Source: Bremerella sp. TYQ1
Lineage (GTDB): Bacteria > Planctomycetota > Planctomycetia > Pirellulales > Pirellulaceae
NCBI RefSeq assembly: GCF_020150455.1
Contig: NZ_CP083740.1
Span: 1,488,001 to 1,552,000 of the forward strand
DNA: 64,000 nt
Direction of reading: 5' to 3'
The notes under the pieces are model-generated. The model worked only from the letters and a program-made list of their open reading frames with translations. It was not told the DNA's origin and made no database searches. The translations under genes and the position numbers were made by a program. This document shows positions 19,201 through 27,626 of the stretch, piece after piece (position 1 is the stretch's first letter; every line of letters begins with the position of its first letter).

Positions 19201-19456
19201 CACTCGAAGACGACTCCATGTAAAGCATGTCGTCGACGCCGTTCATTTCCTGTTCGATCGGCGTAGCAACCGTGTCGGCAATGACCTGAGGCGTTGCCCC
19301 GGGATAACTCGCGCGAACAACGATCGTCGGCGGGGCGACGTTAGGATACTGCGAGACGGGAAGCGTGTAGTAGGTGATGCCACCAATTAGGACAATAATG
19401 AACGAGAGAACCGACGCGAAGATCGGTCGCTCGATGAAGAAGTGAGGGAATTTCAT
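16298..19456 (-). CDS. RND multidrug efflux permease, HAE1 (AcrB/MexB-like) type
   Basis: About 1052 residues, the normal length for AcrB-type pumps. It starts MKFPHFFIERPIFASVLS, the usual first helix. The proton-relay Asp pair is present in GIVVDDAIVVVENV (TM4), and the porter motifs GNPAVAVLIYQRPGTNA and FIPQQDQGY are in place. It would sit in the inner membrane as a trimer, exporting drugs or other amphiphiles by proton antiport. The ATG at 19456 overlaps the adaptor stop as ATGA, with GAGGAGG upstream. No outer-membrane factor is adjacent, so a TolC-like protein elsewhere (perhaps the one at 42416) must serve it. Confidence 0.95.
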   Translation of the reverse strand: MKFPHFFIERPIFASVLSFIIVLIGGITYYTLPVSQYPNVAPPTIVVRASYPGATPQVIADTVATPIEQEMNGVDDMLYMESSSSADGTMQLTVTFKLGTDLDDAQVLVQNRVAIAEPRLPEAVRQIGVTTSKQIPDMLMVVHLESPDQSRDQLYISNYAFLRVRDALMRLDGVGDIRIAGGNEYAMRVWLDIERMTHLDLTPGDVLGAIRGQNVQVAAGVIGQPPNDGTGAFQLNVTTQGRLRDTDEFGDIIIKRGEDGRVTRLKDVARLELGAQDYSRLSYLDGNPAVAVLIYQRPGTNAVDTAKEVKDRMNELSKDFPQGIGYQIAYNPTDFVEESIAEVFDTLLITTVLVVFTVFIFLHGWRPTIIPVIAIPISLIGTFAVMQTMGVTLNTLSLFGLVLAIGIVVDDAIVVVENVERLIAEGLSPREATHKAMDEVGSALIATTLVLIAVFVPTVFIPSISGRFYQQFAITIAISTAFSTFVSLTLSPALCALLLRPKDAEKNRIGKMVDFCFGWFFRLFNRTFDFTSNIYAGFISRIVRVSVLVLLLYGGLLVATYYSFGMVPNGFIPQQDQGYVIVAIQLPDGAALSRTDIVTKEVARLGGEIDGVAHSVGIAGLSGSTFSISPSAAVTFLPLEDAKERSARNRGVDVIVGELRQKLAAINEAQIFVIPPPPVRGIGRGGGYKMYIQDQSGAGLEALSQVTQQIAGQANQQPGLVQVFSNYRLSVPQIRADVDRTKAEMLDIPVNDVFAALQVYLGSVYVNDFNMLGRTYRVTAQAEPEFRDEPSDILQLRTRSTRGASVPLASIVDIERTVGPDRLVRFNLYPAADINGDTVPGFSTGQSLNTMEQLCDANLPPGFGYAWTDIAFQERQAGNTIVFLFPLAVLFVFLTLAAQYESWLLPLAIILIVPLCLLFAIVGIWFRGMDNNILTQIGFIVLVGLACKNAILIVEFAKAEEDAGRNRFEAAVEACRLRLRPILMTAFSFILGVIPLLIATGAGFEMRRVLGTAVFAGMVGVTFFGLFLTPVFYVVLRKFAKEIKPSTESPST

Positions 19457-20877
19457 CGAACGGCCTCCTCGTTGGCTTCCACGGCCGTTTGCACGTTCTG
19501 TCCGCCGTTGCCGGTCATTTGAATGGAGCTCAGACCTGGCGAAATCCATTCGTCCTGCGGCAGCGGCGTGTAGGTATCGGGCAGGCCATCTTCGACGACT
19601 TCGATCTCGGCCGGCTCGGCGTTGACGACCATTTCAGGTCGGCATAGCAAGAGACCTTTGATGACGAGCGATTCGCTGCCATCCAAGCCATCGCGTACCA
19701 CGCGAAGCCCATCTACCAGCGGTCCGACTTCGACGTTGCGACGTTCGATCTTGCCATCGACGACGATATAGACGTACTGCGAAGATTGATCGGTACCGAT
19801 TGCCGAGTCAGGAATGAGCACTGCTTGATACGACGCACTACCTGGCAGACGCACTTTGCCGAACATGCCAGGCACGAGGACTTCGTCTTCGTTGCGGAAG
19901 ATGCAACGCACGCGAATGCTGGCCGTGTTCGAGTCGAAGCGGTTATCGACGAACTCCATATGCCCTTTGTGCGGGAACTCTTTTTCGTCCGCGAGCCCCA
20001 GGTAAACCGGGTTCTTCGCTGAACGCGAGCTCTCTCGCTTTCCGGACAACGCGAGACGAATGTACTTAAGAGCCTGCTGTTCGTTGACGTCGAACGTGCA
20101 GTAGATCGGGCTGACCGAAGTGATCGTCGTCAGCAGTGTCGAAGTCGCCGTGCCGCCGCTGACCAAGTTGCCTTCGGTGACGTACTCGCGGCTGATTCGT
20201 CCCGTGACAGGGGCGTATACTTTACTGTAACTTAGGTCCAACTCGGCGGCTTCGATGCTTGCCTCGGCCGATTGAACGGCGGCTTGAGCCGTGCCGATTC
20301 CCGCTTCTGCGAGACCAATATTCGCTTCGGCAGCCACCACGTCGGCTTGAGCCTGGCGGAATTCGGCTTCGCGCTGATCGAGTTCGTCCTGCGCGACGGC
20401 GTTGGAAGTTCGCAGAGTTCGCGTTCGTTTGACTCGTGCATCGGCCAGATTCAACTGCGCGTCGGCTTGTTCTTTCTGGGCTCGAGCTTCATCGAGTTGA
20501 GCCTTCGACTGAGCCAACTGCGACTGGGCTTGAGCCATGCTGGCTTTCGCGCCGTTGAGCGTCGCAATGAACGGACGCGGGTCGATCTCGAAAAGCAATT
20601 CGCCTTGGTTGACGATCTGGCCTTCGTCGAAGTGAATTGCCTGAAGGTAACCGCTCACGCGAGCACGAATTTCGACGAATTCGATCGGTTCGAGCCGGCC
20701 GGTGTAGGCGTCCCATTCGACGATTTGTTTGGTGACCGGCTGCGAGACATTGACCGTTGGTGGTGGCCGATCGCCGGGAGGCGGCGCTGCGGCGGAGCAT
20801 CCAGCCAACGAGATTGCCCAGATTCCACACAAAAGAACTGCCAGAGAAAGCAGTGTGCGTCGTTGAAAGATTTCCAT
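19453..20877 (-). CDS. RND efflux periplasmic adaptor (AcrA/MexA-like lipoprotein)
   Basis: About 474 residues. A lipoprotein signal (AISLAGCSA) is followed by a barrel-sandwich half (VSGYLQAIHFDEGQIVNQGELLFEID). A long alpha-helical hairpin rich in Ala/Gln (about 100-210), the second lipoyl half (LDLSYSKVYAPVTGRISR) and a beta-barrel region complete it. It bridges the permease and an outer-membrane factor. I prefer the ATG at 20877 because it gives the standard lipoprotein signal; ATG 20934 or TTG 20946 would add a hydrophilic extension, and none has a clear ribosome site. It is coupled to the permease gene by ATGA overlap. Confidence 0.92.
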   Translation of the reverse strand: MEIFQRRTLLSLAVLLCGIWAISLAGCSAAAPPPGDRPPPTVNVSQPVTKQIVEWDAYTGRLEPIEFVEIRARVSGYLQAIHFDEGQIVNQGELLFEIDPRPFIATLNGAKASMAQAQSQLAQSKAQLDEARAQKEQADAQLNLADARVKRTRTLRTSNAVAQDELDQREAEFRQAQADVVAAEANIGLAEAGIGTAQAAVQSAEASIEAAELDLSYSKVYAPVTGRISREYVTEGNLVSGGTATSTLLTTITSVSPIYCTFDVNEQQALKYIRLALSGKRESSRSAKNPVYLGLADEKEFPHKGHMEFVDNRFDSNTASIRVRCIFRNEDEVLVPGMFGKVRLPGSASYQAVLIPDSAIGTDQSSQYVYIVVDGKIERRNVEVGPLVDGLRVVRDGLDGSESLVIKGLLLCRPEMVVNAEPAEIEVVEDGLPDTYTPLPQDEWISPGLSSIQMTGNGGQNVQTAVEANEEAVR

Positions 20878-21124
20878 AAAGCTTGGCAAGTTTCGGGAGT
20901 GAGTTTGAAGGTGGTCCAGCGATATCTTTTTCATTGGGATTGCCAATTCTAGGGATCCTATCGGAGGGGTCGAGTGGACTTAGGTCGTCATCGGCGGTCG
21001 GTTTGCCGCGACGATTTCTCCTGGCCACGCGAGGGTTTATCACACGCCCATGGCAACCAACCGCGTCGATTCGCTTCCCCCAACTGGGTTAAGTGGGCGC
21101 TGAGCCCGCTATTCCCGGTATTAT

Positions 21125-21142
21125 GGAAACGATACCGTTTCC
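21125..21142. promoter_or_regulatory. Candidate efflux operator, GGAAACG-ATAC-CGTTTCC
   Basis: Perfect 7-bp inverted repeat around a 4-nt centre, about 250 nt upstream of the adaptor start. The size and symmetry resemble TetR-family operators that control RND pumps, but no TetR gene is in the window. Confidence 0.4.
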
Positions 21143-21292
21143 TAGATCCCCACTAAGTTGGTGGCCTAATGGTTTTAGACCATCCCTGCGCGGGGAATTC
21201 GTGGCGACAAACCGGCCCGAGCTTTTGTGAAGCAGACTACGCTCGGACGGAAAAAAATCTTAGAAAAATGTCACATCAATGGTTAGCAACCT

Positions 21293-21316
21293 AAGTGTCC
21301 AGCTAGTTGGACACTT
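21293..21316 (-). terminator. Hairpin after the bc-oxidase operon
   Basis: 9-bp stem AAGTGTCCA / TGGACACTT with a 6-nt loop, 49 nt beyond the cytochrome b stop codon. It lacks a long T-run, so it may terminate weakly or stabilise the 3' end of the transcript. Confidence 0.45.
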
Positions 21317-21364
21317 TGGTTCGCCTTCAGCGGCACAGCCCGAAGTGGGGGATTCAAGTAGGTC

Positions 21365-22786
21365 CTAATCCTCTGTCGGCGTCGATTCTTCGCCGGGATG
21401 GTCGGTTCGAGTGAGGAGAAATTCCACCATCTGGTCCAACTCGTCGGCGGTCAGCGTCGACGCGAACGACGGCATATTATCCCCGCCGTTGTTAATACGA
21501 ATGACGAGTTTGCCGCGATTGAGACGATTGCCAATGACCGAAAGCTCTGGCCCGCGATGGCCCCCGTGCCCGTCGACGTCGTGGCAATAGAGACAGCCTT
21601 TCTGCTGTAACAGCAAAGCCCCATGCTGCACGCGTGGATCTTCCGAACGAACGATTTCTGGTGGAAGGGGCTTCACGTCGAAGTCGGGCGACCATGGTTT
21701 GCGATAGCCATAAATCGTTAGCACTAAAAACGCGGTCGCTCCGAAAACGACGGTACCAATCGCCCAAGGACGCCGCGAAGGAGCGCGATGACCGCGGTTG
21801 GAAAGCATCGGCACGATAAACAGCCCGATCATGCCCAAGATCGGCATGCCGAGAATGACATACGTTTCCAATTCCGGCGGAAGCATCGACAAGATGGCGA
21901 AGTACCACCAGAAATACCAGTCCGGCATTGGGTTGGTATGAATGTCAGACGGATTCGGGGCGGTGCCCAACTCGGGTGGCCCAATGAAGATCGCACACCC
22001 CAAGATGACGGCGACCATGATCGTCGAAAACACCACGTCACGCCACGCGGCGATCGGCCAGAAAGGAACGCCGGTCTTTTCGAGCCGCGCTTCGTATTCT
22101 TCTTTGTAGGTTTCAGGCTCGACCGGCTGATCCTTCTTCGGCATTTCGGAAATGCCATGCCGCAAGATCAACCACAAGTGCAGTCCCACGCCGGCAAAGA
22201 TCAGCCCCGGCAAGATGAACACATGAATCGCGAAGAACCGACTCAGCGTCGAGCCACCGACCGTTGGACCGCCAAGAATAAAATGCGATATGTACGCCCC
22301 GATAAACGGCACACGGCCGGCCATTTCAGCGGCGACCATCACCGACCAGACGCCGTTGGCATCCCAGCGTAGCAGTTGTCCGGTGAACGCCATTCCGAGA
22401 ACGACGAACAGCAGCACCACGCCGCTCATCCAATTCATTTCGCGAGGGTATTTGTACGAAGCGTGCAGAAAGACCTGAGTCATGTGAATGACGGCCAGCA
22501 TCACCATGGCGGTCGCACCATAGTAATGCATGCCGCGGACCATATACCCCAGCGTGGCATCTTCGGTGATGTAGATCAGGCTTTTGTAGGCCGCATCGCC
22601 CCCAGGGACGTATACCATTGCCAATGCCACCCCGGTCAACACTTGCACGATGAAGGCGCAAAGCGTCGCACTGCCGAAGACGTACCACCACCGCGCATCG
22701 CGGGGGACAACATGTTCCAGCATCGGCATGACCACATCGGAGAAGCCGCTCCGATCGTCGATCCAGTTCCAGATCTTCGCGAGCAT
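21365..22786 (-). CDS. Cytochrome b of a quinol:cytochrome c reductase, fused to cytochrome c
   Basis: 473 residues. The N-terminal half is a four-helix cytochrome b with the two bis-His pairs (HYYGATAMVMLAVIH and HVFILPGLIFAGVGLH regions). The second part is subunit-IV-like with the quinol-site motif PDWY (in place of the common PEWY) near residue 275. The C-terminal about 90 residues form a cytochrome c domain with CLYCH and a probable distal Met in NMPSF. In the inner membrane it would oxidise menaquinol and pass electrons through its own heme c. It begins 2 nt after the Rieske gene and is the last gene of the operon. Confidence 0.93.
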   Translation of the reverse strand: MLAKIWNWIDDRSGFSDVVMPMLEHVVPRDARWWYVFGSATLCAFIVQVLTGVALAMVYVPGGDAAYKSLIYITEDATLGYMVRGMHYYGATAMVMLAVIHMTQVFLHASYKYPREMNWMSGVVLLFVVLGMAFTGQLLRWDANGVWSVMVAAEMAGRVPFIGAYISHFILGGPTVGGSTLSRFFAIHVFILPGLIFAGVGLHLWLILRHGISEMPKKDQPVEPETYKEEYEARLEKTGVPFWPIAAWRDVVFSTIMVAVILGCAIFIGPPELGTAPNPSDIHTNPMPDWYFWWYFAILSMLPPELETYVILGMPILGMIGLFIVPMLSNRGHRAPSRRPWAIGTVVFGATAFLVLTIYGYRKPWSPDFDVKPLPPEIVRSEDPRVQHGALLLQQKGCLYCHDVDGHGGHRGPELSVIGNRLNRGKLVIRINNGGDNMPSFASTLTADELDQMVEFLLTRTDHPGEESTPTED

Positions 22787-22788
22787 CC

Positions 22789-23316
22789 TTACACCTGGTC
22801 GTTTGTGGTCAAAGGGACAGAAGACGTTTCGATCTCGACGAAGCCATCACGTACGCGGACTTGATAGCGAGCCAACGGCTCCGGTGGCGGCCCGGCAGCG
22901 ACTTCGCCATCTTCGTAATAGACCCCGCCGTGGCAAGGGCACATGAACAGCGAAGCATCTTCGACCCAATTCACAGGGCAACCGAGGTGCCGGCAGTTGA
23001 TCGAAAAAGCAATGAACTCTTCGTCAGAAACGCGACGCAGCCAGGCGCCTGTCAGCGCGGTGACGCCGGCCCATGGCTGCGTAATGGAATCGGTAAATTC
23101 GACACTGACGGTCTTGCCGACTTCATAGGCGTCGAGTTTATCGAGCCGACGCCAAACGTGTTTTTCACGACGAAAGACGGGAGCCAGCACAAAACCAATG
23201 CCTGGCAGCGTGATCCCCAAGCCGATCAGCGCGGAAAGGCCCATGCTAAGCTTCGTCAAAAAGCCGCGGCGATCGTCATCTTCCGCGGTTGGCGGCGACG
23301 GTTGCACTTCACTCAC
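22789..23316 (-). CDS. Rieske [2Fe-2S] protein of the bc complex
   Basis: 175 residues. An N-terminal anchor preceded by a twin-Arg-like stretch (DDDRRGFLTKLSMG) leads to the Rieske domain with both cluster motifs, CRHLGC and CPCHGG, in the C-terminal half. It takes electrons from quinol at the Qo site of cytochrome b and delivers them to heme c. Its start overlaps the preceding small gene by 8 nt, and cytochrome b follows after 2 nt, so stoichiometric translation is likely. Confidence 0.95.
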   Translation of the reverse strand: MSEVQPSPPTAEDDDRRGFLTKLSMGLSALIGLGITLPGIGFVLAPVFRREKHVWRRLDKLDAYEVGKTVSVEFTDSITQPWAGVTALTGAWLRRVSDEEFIAFSINCRHLGCPVNWVEDASLFMCPCHGGVYYEDGEVAAGPPPEPLARYQVRVRDGFVEIETSSVPLTTNDQV

Positions 23317-23524
23317 TTGCCGTTTCCTCTAGCCACTCTTGGCGTATCTCGTTAATCCACATCCACAACGCCCACGCCATCACCCCGAAGCCGCCCAACG
23401 ACATGATCCACATCGTCGTGATTCCCCACAGCAGCATCATGATGCCAAGGGCCATGGCGGCAGGGGCAAACGTAGGTCGAGGCGTAATCTCGGTTTTCGT
23501 TTCGGTTTCGTGTGCTTCGCTCAT
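23309..23524 (-). CDS. Small membrane protein of the respiratory operon, 71 aa
   Basis: A 71-residue protein with a hydrophilic, Glu/Thr-rich N-terminus and two close hydrophobic stretches (AAMALGIMMLLWGITTMWIMS and GVMAWALWMWI). It lies between ctaG and the Rieske gene. The start at 23524 overlaps the ctaG stop as ATGA. Position and size suggest a small oxidase subunit (subunit-IV-like) or a linker between the reductase and oxidase complexes. No family motif identifies it. Confidence 0.75.
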   Translation of the reverse strand: MSEAHETETKTEITPRPTFAPAAMALGIMMLLWGITTMWIMSLGGFGVMAWALWMWINEIRQEWLEETASE

Positions 23525-24357
23525 ACAGATGCCTCCGGGCGTTCGTTCGGCAACGTTGCGTTCGAAGCGGAATCGTATTGGCCTTCTTCCATCGCATACC
23601 AGCGGCACATCACGCCGATGATCGCACAAACGTAAAGCGAGCAGGGGGGAACCCACATCAATAGACCGCCAAGCTGTTGATCGACCATCGGGGTGAATCC
23701 GGCCTGATAAAGGGCCGTCAGTATACCGACGCGATGAACCGGGTTAGCAAATGCTGGACAGACCGAGATGGTTGTGAACGTGATGTAAATGCCCAGCAAC
23801 GTGCAGCCGACGCAAGCGGAAAACAAGTAGATGACACCCAGTAGCGGTTCCAAACGGAAGCGACGCACCGGTGTGTAAATGGGCCACCAAAACGCGAGTC
23901 CTGCGGCCAAAAACGTGATCGTGCGAAGCCAACCCAAAGGACTGCTCTGTGTTGCGGCACTACAAAGTGACGGAACATGCCAAAGCCACATCATTCCGAG
24001 TCCTGCGACCCAGCCCAGCATTGGGTGCGCTACGTAGCTTCGCAGTCCTGCCAGTTTCGAATGATTTACCACTTGTTCAACTTGCGGTCGTGGAAGACTT
24101 AACACGAAAAACAGCGGCACCACCAACAGCAGCAAAAGATGCTGCACCATATGGGCGCTGAAGAGGTAGCCATCGGCCAGCACACCGATCGGCGAAACGA
24201 AAGCCAAGATCAGCACGCTAAGCGAAGCGATCAGCCACGGCAGTTTCCATTCGGCAAGTTGCGTACGCCACACCCAAGCCGAGACTGCGGCCGGCAGCAG
24301 CACAAGCCACACCGGTGAGCCCCAGTTCCAGAGCGAAGCGTCCAGCAGAAACGACAT
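23521..24357 (-). CDS. ctaG: CtaG-family (caa3-type) cytochrome c oxidase assembly protein
   Basis: 278 residues with about seven hydrophobic segments. Motifs of the caa3_CtaG family are visible: FSAHMVQHLLLLLVVPLFF near residue 70 and MWLWHVP near 125, with conserved His residues that may bind copper. It should help insert copper or heme during oxidase assembly. The ATG at 24357 shares one base with the stop of the oxidase gene (TGATG). The frame is open further upstream only as a shadow of that gene. Confidence 0.88.
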   Translation of the reverse strand: MSFLLDASLWNWGSPVWLVLLPAAVSAWVWRTQLAEWKLPWLIASLSVLILAFVSPIGVLADGYLFSAHMVQHLLLLLVVPLFFVLSLPRPQVEQVVNHSKLAGLRSYVAHPMLGWVAGLGMMWLWHVPSLCSAATQSSPLGWLRTITFLAAGLAFWWPIYTPVRRFRLEPLLGVIYLFSACVGCTLLGIYITFTTISVCPAFANPVHRVGILTALYQAGFTPMVDQQLGGLLMWVPPCSLYVCAIIGVMCRWYAMEEGQYDSASNATLPNERPEASV

Positions 24358-26585
24358 CACTGTAGATACCCCAGGTAAACGATGGCGAAAACAATAATCC
24401 AAACGACATCGACAAAGTGCCAGTAAATGCCCACCGCACTCAGCACGCTTTGCCGCTTCGACGAAAACGAATCGCTGTAAGCCAACGCCAAGACGATTCC
24501 TAAAGCGACGAGTCCCGCCGTCACGTGCAGCCCGTGAAAGCCGGTCACCGTGAAGAACGTCGCGGCAAACAGATTCAAGTCGACGGTAATATTGGTGGTG
24601 ATCAGTCCATAGTATTCCCACATCTGCCCAAGCATGAACGTCGCTCCCAACAAGATGGTAAGCGTCAGCCAGCGGCGGAAGTGGATTTGCTTGCGTGCTC
24701 TGAGTGCTTGCTCGGCGAACCAGAACGTGACGCTACTCAGCAGCAGGCAAACGGTGAATGCGCCCGTTCGCGTGGCGTCGAGAGCCGAATCGGCGTTCGG
24801 GCCTTCGCCGCTGCGGGAATTGAACACAACGTACGAAACCAACAGCAGCACGAAAAAGACCGCTTCGGATGCGATAAAAGCCCAAGCCAGCGTCGTGGCT
24901 TTATTGGGACGACGGCCACTATCTTCGGGCGTTTGCGACGACTTCCAGTCGGCCAGATCAGGCTCAGCCTCATCCCAGAGCGGACGACGACTTTTGACTT
25001 GGGGAATGGTCTCGAAGTTTTCTGCAGGCGGCGGCGACGTGGTGGCCCATTCCAGCGTAAAGCCATTCCAAGGATTGTTGCCGGCGATGGCCCCATTTCG
25101 CAAGCTGGTCGCAATGTTCCACAGCAGGACGAGCGTCCCCACCGCCATGGCAACGGCCCCCAGGGTCGCGGTCATGTTCAGCAGCATCCAGCCAGGGTTG
25201 TCGGCGTAGGTGTACGTTCGCCGAGGCATGCCCATCACACCGAGGAAATGGTGCGACATGAATGTTGCGTTGAGTCCAAAGATCCAAAGCCACAGTTGCC
25301 ATTTGCCGAGCGTTTCGCTGAGCATTCGCCCGGTCATTTTCGGGAACCAATAAAACGTCGCCGAGAACAGCCCAAAGACCGTTCCACCAATCAATACGTA
25401 ATGAAAATGCCCCACGACGAAGTAGGTATCGGTCAACTGCCAGTCGATCGGCACGGCCGCGAACATCACCCCGGTCAGCCCGCCAATGACGAACTCTAAC
25501 AGGAACGCCACGGCAAACTGCATTGCAACGGTCAGGTGAATGGCTCCGCCCCACATCGTGGCGGTCCAGTTGAATATCTTCACCCCCGTCGGCAACGCGA
25601 TCAGCAGCGTTCCGACGGCAAAGAAGATGTCGGCTCCCATGCCCAAGCCTACCGCGAACATATGGTGGGCCCAAACGCCGTAGCTAAGTAGCACAATCAC
25701 GGCACTCGATCCAGCCACGAAAGCATAGCCGTAGATCGGTTTCCGCGAGAACGTCGGAATGACTTCGGAAATCATTCCGAACGCCGGCAAGATCAAGATG
25801 TAAACTTCCGGATGGCCGAACACCCAAAAGAAGTGTTGCCAGAGCACGGCCGAGCCACCCCGATCAGGCTGAAAAAACGCCGCTCCCAACCAACGATCGA
25901 TCAGCAACATGGCAAGCGCCGCATTGAGCGCCGGCAGGGCGAGAATCGTCAGGATGGCCGTCATGAAACTCATCCAGACGAACAGTGGCACGCGTTGCAG
26001 GCTCATTCCTGGAGCGCGAAGTGTGATCACCGTCACTGCAATGTTGATCGCTGCGGCAACCGAACCAACGCCGAGGCAAAGTAAGCCGATGATCCAGTAG
26101 TCTTGCGCGACCATCAGGTTATAGGGCTTCGTCGACAGCGGAGCGTAGCTGAACCAGCCTGCATCGGGCGCTTTGCCGGTAAAGAAGCTGAAGTAAAGCA
26201 GTATCCCGCCCATCGGCAGCAGCCAATAGCTCATCGCGTTTAGCCGCGGGAAAGCGACGTCGCGGGCCCCGATCATCAGCGGGACAAAGTAATTCGAGAA
26301 GCCGACCAACACCGGCATGCCAACCAAAAACACCATGGTCGTGCCATGCATGGTGAACATCTGGTTGAAGAAGTCAGGCGAAAGAAAGTCGTTTCGCGGC
26401 AGCAGCAATTGAAAGCGGATCAACAACGCTTCCAAACCGCCGATCCCCAAAAAGATGGTAGCGGTCAGGATGTACAGGATGCCAATCTGTTTGTGATCGA
26501 CCGAGCTGACCCACGACAAAAGTCGACCTGGGGCGGGCGAATCCATCGCCGGCGACTCGCTGGTTTCGACTAGCGGCAAACTCAA
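24357..26585 (-). CDS. ctaD: Cytochrome c oxidase subunits I and III, fused
   Basis: 742 residues. Residues 1 to about 530 are subunit I: heme ligand in MHGTTM, CuB and Tyr cross-link motif HPEVY, CuB pair in WAHHM, and heme ligands in GHFHYV. All residues of an A-type heme-copper oxidase are present. Residues about 560-742 are a subunit III with five or so helices (WAFIASEAVFF, FHGLHVTAGL, YWHFVDVVWI). The fusion is known in caa3-type oxidases. It reduces oxygen in the inner membrane while pumping protons. The likely start is TTG at 26585, overlapping the coxB stop as TTGA; an ATG at 26546 is an alternative. Confidence 0.95.
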   Translation of the reverse strand: MSLPLVETSESPAMDSPAPGRLLSWVSSVDHKQIGILYILTATIFLGIGGLEALLIRFQLLLPRNDFLSPDFFNQMFTMHGTTMVFLVGMPVLVGFSNYFVPLMIGARDVAFPRLNAMSYWLLPMGGILLYFSFFTGKAPDAGWFSYAPLSTKPYNLMVAQDYWIIGLLCLGVGSVAAAINIAVTVITLRAPGMSLQRVPLFVWMSFMTAILTILALPALNAALAMLLIDRWLGAAFFQPDRGGSAVLWQHFFWVFGHPEVYILILPAFGMISEVIPTFSRKPIYGYAFVAGSSAVIVLLSYGVWAHHMFAVGLGMGADIFFAVGTLLIALPTGVKIFNWTATMWGGAIHLTVAMQFAVAFLLEFVIGGLTGVMFAAVPIDWQLTDTYFVVGHFHYVLIGGTVFGLFSATFYWFPKMTGRMLSETLGKWQLWLWIFGLNATFMSHHFLGVMGMPRRTYTYADNPGWMLLNMTATLGAVAMAVGTLVLLWNIATSLRNGAIAGNNPWNGFTLEWATTSPPPAENFETIPQVKSRRPLWDEAEPDLADWKSSQTPEDSGRRPNKATTLAWAFIASEAVFFVLLLVSYVVFNSRSGEGPNADSALDATRTGAFTVCLLLSSVTFWFAEQALRARKQIHFRRWLTLTILLGATFMLGQMWEYYGLITTNITVDLNLFAATFFTVTGFHGLHVTAGLVALGIVLALAYSDSFSSKRQSVLSAVGIYWHFVDVVWIIVFAIVYLGYLQ

Positions 26586-27538
26586 CGCAATGTCTCCAGA
26601 TACGCAACCAGTTGGTCGAGTTGTTCGTCATTCAGCTTGAAGTTCGGCATCTTGCACCCTGGCTTCAATGCTTGTGGATTGGCCAGCCACGTTCGCAAGT
26701 TCTCCGGTGAGTTCTCGATCACTCCGGCTCCGATTTGTTTCCGGCTGGCGACGTGAGTCAGATCAGGGGCGAAGTCTTGCTTGGCGTCGGTGCCGGAAAT
26801 GGCATGGCACTGCGAACACGTCAACTTCATAAACAAGTCCGAGCCTTGCGAGGCCAGTTCTGAATCAGGAGCCTCCGAAGATTTCAGCTCGCGCTGTTTC
26901 CACGCCTCAAAATCGTCTGGCTCGTGGGCGATAACTAAGAAGTTCATCCACGCGTGCTGCGTACCGCAATACTCGGCACAGCGTCCTTGATAGGTGCCCG
27001 GCGTGTTGGCTTCGAGCCAAACGAAGTTCTCGTGACCGGGAATGGCATCCATCTTCCTGGTCAGCTGAGCCACCCAAAAGCAATGAATGACATCTTCCGA
27101 GCGAAGTGCCACACGCAGCTTTTTCCCGGTCGGAATATGTATTTCGTTGGCTGAAACGATCCCGGAATCGGCGTATTCGATCTCCCACCACCACTGATGT
27201 CCGGTGACAACAATATCGACGCCGTCGTTCCCATTCTCAGCCCCGCGTACATACTGCGTCGGCAGGGCATTGAGCGTCAGTATCAGCTTGATGCTGATCA
27301 CCGCGATCCAAACGACGATGATCACCGGTCCCACCATCCAGAAAATTTCGCGGCGGTGGCTGCCGAAGTCTTGAACAGGGACTTTTTCGGTTACGCGAAA
27401 TCGGTAAAGAGCCAAACAGATCAAACCGGCGACGATGGCAAAGATGCCGGCGCTGATGATCAGCACTTGCACGAAGAGATCGCGTATCGATTCCGCCTGA
27501 GGTGATGCCGGATCGAATACGGGAAATGTCGACTCCAT
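26582..27538 (-). CDS. ctaC: Cytochrome c oxidase subunit II with C-terminal cytochrome c (caa3-type)
   Basis: 318 residues. Two N-terminal transmembrane helices precede the cupredoxin domain with the CuA ligands (CAEYCGTQHAWM, about residue 200). A cytochrome c domain with CSQCH (about 240) and a distal Met in GCKMPNF follows. The order is that of caa3 oxidases, which receive electrons through their own heme c. This is the first gene of the six-gene respiratory operon. A 7-bp inverted repeat with a long spacer (27551-27557 and 27584-27590) lies just upstream of the start, of unknown role. Confidence 0.95.
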   Translation of the reverse strand: MESTFPVFDPASPQAESIRDLFVQVLIISAGIFAIVAGLICLALYRFRVTEKVPVQDFGSHRREIFWMVGPVIIVVWIAVISIKLILTLNALPTQYVRGAENGNDGVDIVVTGHQWWWEIEYADSGIVSANEIHIPTGKKLRVALRSEDVIHCFWVAQLTRKMDAIPGHENFVWLEANTPGTYQGRCAEYCGTQHAWMNFLVIAHEPDDFEAWKQRELKSSEAPDSELASQGSDLFMKLTCSQCHAISGTDAKQDFAPDLTHVASRKQIGAGVIENSPENLRTWLANPQALKPGCKMPNFKLNDEQLDQLVAYLETLR

Positions 27539-27626
27539 CGCGCGCTGTCTCTACGGTGCAGGTCCAAAGCTAATTCCATGCTGACCGTAGCGATTGTACG
27601 AAGATTCTTTCGCGCCGCAATCGTTT

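Larger units (their letters stand above)
20878..21364. other. Intergenic region, 487 nt, promoter of the RND operon and end of the respiratory operon
   Basis: It contains an 18-bp dyad (21125-21142) that could be the efflux operator and a 9-bp hairpin (21293-21316) that could end the respiratory operon transcript coming from the right. The stretch 21240-21290 is A-rich. No gene is supported here. Confidence 0.5.

Noticed and set aside
24525..25499. 324-codon plus-strand frame opposite the oxidase gene
   Set aside because: Lies fully inside the fused coxI-coxIII gene; the product is Arg/His/Gln-rich and unlike any family.
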